IMG/VR virus record: IMGVR_UViG_3300020438_000050
Coordinates: 1 to 55,830 of that record
Source: a virus
Direction: 5' to 3' (one strand)
Length of the DNA: 55,830 bases
Each line of letters opens with the position of its first letter. Position 1 is the first letter of the stretch. This document shows positions 52,289-55,830 of the stretch, piece after piece. The notes below the pieces were generated by a model. It was not told the origin of the DNA, made no database searches, and worked only from the letters and a program-made list of their open reading frames with translations. A program made the translations under genes and the position numbers.

Positions 52289-52653
52289 TATACTTCCATA
52301 TAGCTCACTGTTGCAGCTAAGTTAGTGTCACCGCCCCCTGCATCAGGAGTTGATGTAAATGATATTTTATCGCCTTGTTCTAATATAATTCTTTCACTAT
52401 CAAAAGTAAATGTTTCCATTGCAGGCAATGTTAAATCTTTTATTACTATTGTTTTTTGTATATCAAGTGGATCACCTGATGGAATTAAATGCATCGAAAA
52501 CGTTGCATCATCAGTTGCATGACTATTGCAAACTAAAATATTGGTAATTGCGTATGTTTTTCCAGTTGGTACTGCTCCTACAGGAGTTCCTGTTCCATCT
52601 GGATCAAGTATATCTACTGGAGTTGTTTTTAATCTTGCATTTACTATTGCCAT
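52288..52653 (-). CDS. Small beta-sandwich virion protein (type c)
   Basis: 121 residues (MAIVNARLKTTPVDILDPDG). It has the strand pattern TYAITNILVCNSHATDDATFSMHL, TIVIKDLTLPAMETFTF and DKISFTSTPD...AATVSYMEV that runs parallel to the small proteins at 34552-34872 and 45418-45747. AAGGATA precedes the ATG and it overlaps the next gene by one base. A virion component by context. Confidence 0.8.
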   Translation of the reverse strand: MAIVNARLKTTPVDILDPDGTGTPVGAVPTGKTYAITNILVCNSHATDDATFSMHLIPSGDPLDIQKTIVIKDLTLPAMETFTFDSERIILEQGDKISFTSTPDAGGGDTNLAATVSYMEV

Positions 52654-52662
52654 TTTATATCC

Positions 52663-53622
52663 TTAAAATAACATTCCAAAAAGGAGTGCTCTATTTTTAC
52701 TTACTAATTCATCTCTAGTTTGATTTTCATTTACGAAATACAATCCAGATTTTCCTGTATATTCATCTCCAACATATAATCTAAGCCCGTCAGTTGGTAC
52801 ACTAGGTGTATATCCTCCAGCCTTTTTATTAATAGACAAAACGTCATCAATTCTTACAGACCCGTCACCCCATGCTTTAAGTGTTAAATCATCGTCGCCC
52901 GTTGACATAGTTTCAATAACTGTGTCTGTAATTCTTACTTTATCAAATTCCCAACCGTCTGCAAATACCTGTGCAACAATTACATCATCAATTCTAAATG
53001 TTATCTGACTGTCTGCACCAGAAGTTTCAAAGTCGCTTACTACTACGCCTGACGGTGTAAGGACACCATCACCGATTTGAGGAAGTAATACAGTTGCAAA
53101 TGCAGTAGTAATTGCATCGTCTACGTATTTCTTGTTTGGCATATGATTAGGACTTGTAACTCTGTTTTCATATTGCGATGAGGTTCCTACAGTTACTACA
53201 CCGGAATTTGAATTAATAAGTGTAAGATTTGTTCCGCTTGAATTAATATGATTTGTTGCTATACCTACAAAGTCCCCACCGTCGTGTCTTGCTCTCCATA
53301 AACCTCTTCCATTTACTGGGTCAGTTGTATCGTCATGATATGCCCAATATACGTCATTTCCGCTAGATCCGTCTGAAATTGTTCTATCAATTTGTATACC
53401 AGCAGAGTTAAGAGTAACACTACCTGAAGTTTCACCTGCATTTAAAACTAAAATATTGTCATTAATAGTTGATATTGTAGATTCTATTGTTGTAGTTGTA
53501 CCAAGTACTTTTAAGTTACCAGAAACTTGTACTAACCCTGTTGACCCTGGGTCCAAAGTAATTTGTCCCGGTGATCCAGTTTTAATAGTGTAATTTCCGT
53601 CAGTTTTTACATACTTGGCCAT
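52663..53622 (-). CDS. Fibre or baseplate-associated virion protein
   Basis: 319 residues (MAKYVKTDGNYTIKTGSPGQI). Repeated fibre elements are VQVSGNLKVLGTTTTIEST and NNSGTNLTLINSNSGVVTVG-type strands; NKKYVDDAITTAFATVLL near residue 165 matches the NKxYVD motif of other phage fibres. The C-terminus (DDLTLKAWGDGSVRIDDVL, LRLYVGDEYTGKSGLYFVN) is beta-rich. AAGGA precedes the ATG. A terminator-like hairpin lies above it. Fibre role by context. Confidence 0.85.
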   Translation of the reverse strand: MAKYVKTDGNYTIKTGSPGQITLDPGSTGLVQVSGNLKVLGTTTTIESTISTINDNILVLNAGETSGSVTLNSAGIQIDRTISDGSSGNDVYWAYHDDTTDPVNGRGLWRARHDGGDFVGIATNHINSSGTNLTLINSNSGVVTVGTSSQYENRVTSPNHMPNKKYVDDAITTAFATVLLPQIGDGVLTPSGVVVSDFETSGADSQITFRIDDVIVAQVFADGWEFDKVRITDTVIETMSTGDDDLTLKAWGDGSVRIDDVLSINKKAGGYTPSVPTDGLRLYVGDEYTGKSGLYFVNENQTRDELVSKNRALLFGMLF

Positions 53623-53641
53623 TATTAATCCTTAATAAATT

Positions 53642-53663
53642 ATGGGGAGAACAAACTCCCCAT
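53642..53663 (-). terminator. Hairpin after the 53674-54135 gene
   Basis: Perfect 8-bp stem (ATGGGGAG / CTCCCCAT) with a six-base loop on the minus strand, followed by AATTTATT rather than a T run. Partial terminator or attenuator between an abundant virion gene and the next gene. Confidence 0.7.
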
Positions 53664-53673
53664 AACTATATGC

Positions 53674-54135
53674 TTATGCGTCTTCTGTGAAGTCTGTATC
53701 GTCTGCACCGACTAATGTGTTGTCGTCGCCTGCTTCTTCAACTTGTGCTGCGCCATCTGCTGTAGATGTACTAAAGTTCCATGCTACACTTTTTCCGTCA
53801 AATGCGTTTGCACCTGTTCCACTTGGAGCAGATAAAGTTGCTTTACGTCCAGCAATTTTACTTACTGTGTATGTTTCACCGTCATCCATTTTGAATGCAA
53901 TAGCCATTTCACCTTCTGCTAGTGCTGCTGGCAATTTGCCAGTTGTTAGCGTACAAGTAAATAATCCAGCTGTGCCAATTTCTTCACATACGAATCTTTT
54001 TGATCCTTTTTGCTTTACAATATAACCTTCTTTGACTGCTGTGCCGTTGTGAAAGTTTACTTTAATTTCGTTGCCGCCGGCTGTAGGTCCTACGCCTGCT
54101 TTTCCGAATAATCTTTTGTTTAGTGGTCTTCCCAT
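53674..54135 (-). CDS. Small virion protein, likely abundant structural protein
   Basis: 153 residues (MGRPLNKRLFGKAGVG). From memory the start resembles a protein of cyanophage virions. Two beta-barrel-like stretches follow (NEIKVNFHNGTAVKEGYIVKQ, GEMAIAFKMDDGETYTVSKIAG) and an acidic C-terminus (AGDDNTLVGADDTDF). It has AGGAG before the ATG, a long structured leader behind a late box and a strong hairpin at its 3' end, like the tail tube gene, which suggests high expression. Precise role is unknown. Confidence 0.85.
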   Translation of the reverse strand: MGRPLNKRLFGKAGVGPTAGGNEIKVNFHNGTAVKEGYIVKQKGSKRFVCEEIGTAGLFTCTLTTGKLPAALAEGEMAIAFKMDDGETYTVSKIAGRKATLSAPSGTGANAFDGKSVAWNFSTSTADGAAQVEEAGDDNTLVGADDTDFTEDA

Positions 54136-54222
54136 TTTGTTTCTCCTATTTTAGAAGTCCGATGCACGTTCTAGGTGCTACGCTGTGGTGCAGCATAAGT
54201 CCGCCTTGCGGCACACTATCTG
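54136..54222 (-). promoter_or_regulatory. Structured leader of the 54135 gene
   Basis: About 88 bases follow the expected start after the late box. The minus strand carries CCGC-AAG-GCGG and a GCTGC/GCGTAGC-like hairpin before AGGAG. No gene is seen here. Confidence 0.48.
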
Positions 54223-54229
54223 ACAATAG

Positions 54230-54237
54230 TATTTATC
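54230..54237 (-). promoter_or_regulatory. Late promoter box GATAAATA for the 54135 gene
   Basis: Minus-strand box just below the terminator at 54244-54280, 94 bases before the ATG. Confidence 0.68.
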
Positions 54238-54243
54238 ACAAAC

Positions 54244-54280
54244 AAAAAAAGCCCGACACAATTAAGTATCGAGCTTTTAA
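54244..54280. terminator. Bidirectional rho-independent terminator
   Basis: 9-bp stem (GCCCGACAC / GTATCGAGC, two G-T pairs) with a six-base loop, seven T on the minus strand and four T on the plus strand. It ends the putative RNA below GT25. Confidence 0.88.
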
Positions 54281-54490
54281 TAATAATGTGATAGGTTGGA
54301 ATTTGAGAATACCAACAACCTCCTAGTAGCTCTCGCCATATTCGGAGGAGCCTAGCATCGGATAGTTACTTCCAAAAACATATCTTTGTATCTCTACACT
54401 CATATGTTGCCACTACAGCTACTAGCCAAGTTGTGTCACTACGCAACACCGTTCCTTGCACTATCTAACTTAGGCCGTCGCCTAACTTAT
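54244..54490 (-). ncRNA. Candidate structured non-coding RNA of about 245 nt
   Basis: Bounded by a sigma70 promoter (54497-54524) and a terminator (54244-54280). Internal pairs I can see: TTAGGC/GCCTAA (54470-54485, four-base loop); GATAGT (54361-54366) with ACTATC (54460-54465), closing a domain; AACATAT/ATATGTT (54377-54408) with an inner TGTA/TACA capped by a GAGA tetraloop on the RNA; and a nine-base perfect complement, 54323-54331 with 54417-54425, crossing the closing helix as a pseudoknot. It does not look like a tRNA, tmRNA or RNase P by sequence. A 26-codon ORF lies inside (54323-54403), with a weak ribosome site. Family unknown. Confidence 0.65.
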
Positions 54491-54496
54491 GTATTA

Positions 54497-54524
54497 ACTA
54501 TAACATCATTACAAACAATGTCAA
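54497..54524 (-). promoter_or_regulatory. Sigma70 promoter of the candidate RNA
   Basis: On the minus strand TTGACA (54524-54519), a 16-base spacer and TATAGT (54502-54497). It overlaps the TGA stop of the GT25 gene. No Shine-Dalgarno and start codon pair follows at a normal distance, which favours an RNA gene. Confidence 0.85.
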
Positions 54525-55234
54525 CCACTTTTTTTACTTTTTAATCCTTTTTTCCAACCGTTAGTAATAGATTGTGGAAATATTTTTATAGGATGTTGTC
54601 TATCATCTGCATTAATATCGTCTGACTTAGAAAATTTAGACGTTGATATTCTTTCTAAGCACACCGCTTGGGGAGGTTCGCAAACATAAAGCGGAAGTGC
54701 AGTCGGAACCATCATCATTAAATATTGATCTAACCCTTTCTCTATTCCAGTACGTAATGTATCATTCCATAACCACTCAGCAGATTGAGGAGTAATTGCA
54801 TAAGCATGACATCCAATAGATCTTTTTATACGCACAAGATCACTTGCCGGTGCTGGCGGATTGTAGTCTTCTATATTTTTTACACGATGACCAAATGTAA
54901 CCACTGACATATTAGGAATATGTATATCTTTTACATTACCTTTGACAATAGCATCGTGTTCTAGTATAATGCAGGGTTTGCCAATTTCAATAATACGTTT
55001 CCAACACTTAATATGAGATGCATGAGCACAGCAATTTCCCATCCTATTCACATATGTCTTTTGTTTTTTTGCTCCTACTGCCTTAAAAGCTTCTCTAGGT
55101 TGTAAAAATTCTATAGCTTCCATATATTCATATTCAAGGTTTTGATCATCACAAGACCTTGCACACATATCTGCATACTCGACGGATATAGGAACCTGTA
55201 GCCTACGTATAATAATAGCTCTATCTATTTTCAT
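54521..55234 (-). CDS. Glycosyltransferase family 25 protein
   Basis: 237 residues. The GT25 (LPS glycosyltransferase) core is GNCCAHASHIKCWKRIIEIG followed by KPCIILEHDAIVKG near residue 95; in most family members the last motif reads LEDDA, here the first Asp is His. SIGCHAYAITPQSAEWL and EKGLDQYLMM are the downstream family segments. It would add a hexose-like sugar to a surface glycan or protein. The C-terminus is basic. A weak late-type box (ACTAAATA, 55243-55250) lies eight bases before the ATG. Confidence 0.85.
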   Translation of the reverse strand: MKIDRAIIIRRLQVPISVEYADMCARSCDDQNLEYEYMEAIEFLQPREAFKAVGAKKQKTYVNRMGNCCAHASHIKCWKRIIEIGKPCIILEHDAIVKGNVKDIHIPNMSVVTFGHRVKNIEDYNPPAPASDLVRIKRSIGCHAYAITPQSAEWLWNDTLRTGIEKGLDQYLMMMVPTALPLYVCEPPQAVCLERISTSKFSKSDDINADDRQHPIKIFPQSITNGWKKGLKSKKSG

Positions 55235-55242
55235 TACGAAAA

Positions 55243-55250
55243 TATTTAGT
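55243..55250 (-). promoter_or_regulatory. Possible late box ACTAAATA for GT25
   Basis: Minus-strand ACTAAATA overlaps the TAA stop of the 55246-55737 gene. One mismatch to NATAAATA at position 2; weak evidence. Confidence 0.35.
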
Positions 55251-55737
55251 TATTAGTTAAAGGATTATCTAGTGCCTCTTGTATTTGATCTCCAAGTTTC
55301 TTCTCTAACTTTTGCATTGCAGCATCAATACGATCCTCAGTTTCTCGCATCCTATCTCTAGTATCTTTCTCTGATTCTCTGCTTACAATTTCAACTTCAC
55401 GTAATGTATCGTCTATAGAATCTTGCGTTGTTTTAACAATTTTCTCAACTCTATCAACTTGTGTTTCGATACCTTGAATATCTCTTTTTAGATCAAGTTT
55501 TATTGTGCGTGTATTATCTACAGCATTTACAACTTGTTCTTCCATAACACTAATGCGCTCGTTGATACCGCTTAGGTCTGGAGCAACATACTCTGATATT
55601 TGCTCCTTCATATTACGGTAGTCGTTATAAAATTCAAATGCTCCCCATGCTACTCCACCTAGTGTACTAAGTGCAGTTATTACAGCAAACATTTTGCCCC
55701 CGGTGAACTTAACTCCACCTACTTCTACTTCAGCCAT
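55246..55737 (-). CDS. Membrane-anchored coiled-coil protein
   Basis: 163 residues. One hydrophobic segment (MFAVITALSTLGGVAWGAF, about residues 16-34) near the N-terminus is followed by a long charged heptad-type coiled coil (about 60-150: VDRVEKIVKTTQDSIDDTL, TRDRMRETEDRIDAAMQKL). It looks like a small inner-membrane or virion-associated spike protein; a similar arrangement occurs in marine T4-like phages but I cannot name it. GGGGAGAAG precedes the ATG, which directly follows the TAA of the gene above. Confidence 0.85.
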   Translation of the reverse strand: MAEVEVGGVKFTGGKMFAVITALSTLGGVAWGAFEFYNDYRNMKEQISEYVAPDLSGINERISVMEEQVVNAVDNTRTIKLDLKRDIQGIETQVDRVEKIVKTTQDSIDDTLREVEIVSRESEKDTRDRMRETEDRIDAAMQKLEKKLGDQIQEALDNPLTNN

Positions 55738-55830
55738 TTACTTCTCCCCATACTGCTGACGTACCATAGCGCGATGTTTTACATCGCTGGCACCATTAAA
55801 AAATCTTTGATTTGGATTATCATAGTTTTG
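55738..55830 (-). CDS. C-terminal end of an unknown gene
   Basis: An open frame enters from the window edge and ends with TAA at 55740-55738. The visible 30 residues contain NPNQRFFNGASDVKHRAMV and end QQYGEK. The stop is next to the ATG of the coiled-coil gene, which suggests coupling. Too little is seen to name it. Confidence 0.7.
   Translation of the reverse strand, partial: QNYDNPNQRFFNGASDVKHRAMVRQQYGEK

Noticed and set aside
54123-54326. 67-codon plus-strand frame in the gap below GT25
   Set aside because: No ribosome site, crosses a terminator and a late promoter, and the composition is not protein-like.

Overview
This window is a stretch of a tailed-phage genome: a T4-like contractile-tailed phage (myovirus) of the marine type. 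The evidence is an AT-rich, tightly packed gene set with T4-family hallmark proteins: large and small terminase (gp17, gp16), head completion gp4, neck gp13 and gp14, tail completion gp15, tail sheath gp18 and tail tube gp19. Most intergenic gaps also carry T4-type late promoter boxes (NATAAATA). The very long modular fibre proteins and the cyanophage/pelagiphage-like neck proteins point to a phage of open-ocean bacteria. I infer a pelagimyophage- or cyanomyophage-like virus; the host cannot be fixed from this window, and no photosynthesis genes are present.

Layout. (1) 1-12727, minus strand: DNA packaging and tail core. In transcription order these are gp13, a P-loop kinase, gp18, gp19, a tube-initiator-like protein, a small unknown protein, gp4, gp16, two unknown proteins, gp17 and an unknown protein running off the edge. 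A small HNH protein lies on the plus strand beside gp18. (2) 12766-15344, plus strand: gp14 and gp15, divergent from gp13 across a palindromic late promoter. (3) 15353-18737, plus strand: accessory operon of a Nudix hydrolase, HldE, HldD, a cupin and GmhB, i.e. ADP-heptose synthesis, with a perfect sigma70 promoter right in front of hldE. (4) 18734-26821, minus strand: a 2249-residue virion protein and two smaller partners. (5) 26886-29505, plus strand: a pair of paralogous unknown proteins and two 2-oxoglutarate/Fe(II) oxygenase-like proteins. (6) 29492-32235, minus strand: a NodU/CmcH-type carbamoyltransferase and a GT9-type glycosyltransferase. (7) 32308-54135, minus strand: the large fibre/adhesin region, with two pairs of paralogous fibre proteins, a Gly/Cys-rich adhesin-like protein and several small beta-rich virion proteins. 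(8) 54136-54520: a non-coding stretch holding a candidate structured RNA with its own sigma70 promoter and terminator. (9) 54521-55830, minus strand: a GT25 glycosyltransferase, a membrane-anchored coiled-coil protein and the end of another gene.

How it works together. The packaging, neck, tail and fibre genes form a late virion programme read from NATAAATA promoters, several of which overlap the stop codon of the preceding gene. Early sigma70 promoters drive the ADP-heptose operon, the P-loop kinase and the putative small RNA. The sugar genes could form a path from sedoheptulose phosphate to ADP-heptose, then heptosyl transfer (GT9) and carbamoylation, with GT25 and the two oxygenases as further modifiers. 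The target (host surface glycan, virion protein or other) is not shown by the sequence. In each pair of paralogous fibres, one member carries a binding domain the other lacks: a BNR/Asp-box propeller, a LamG lectin-like domain or a cupredoxin domain. This suggests a fixed scaffold with exchangeable receptor-binding inserts.
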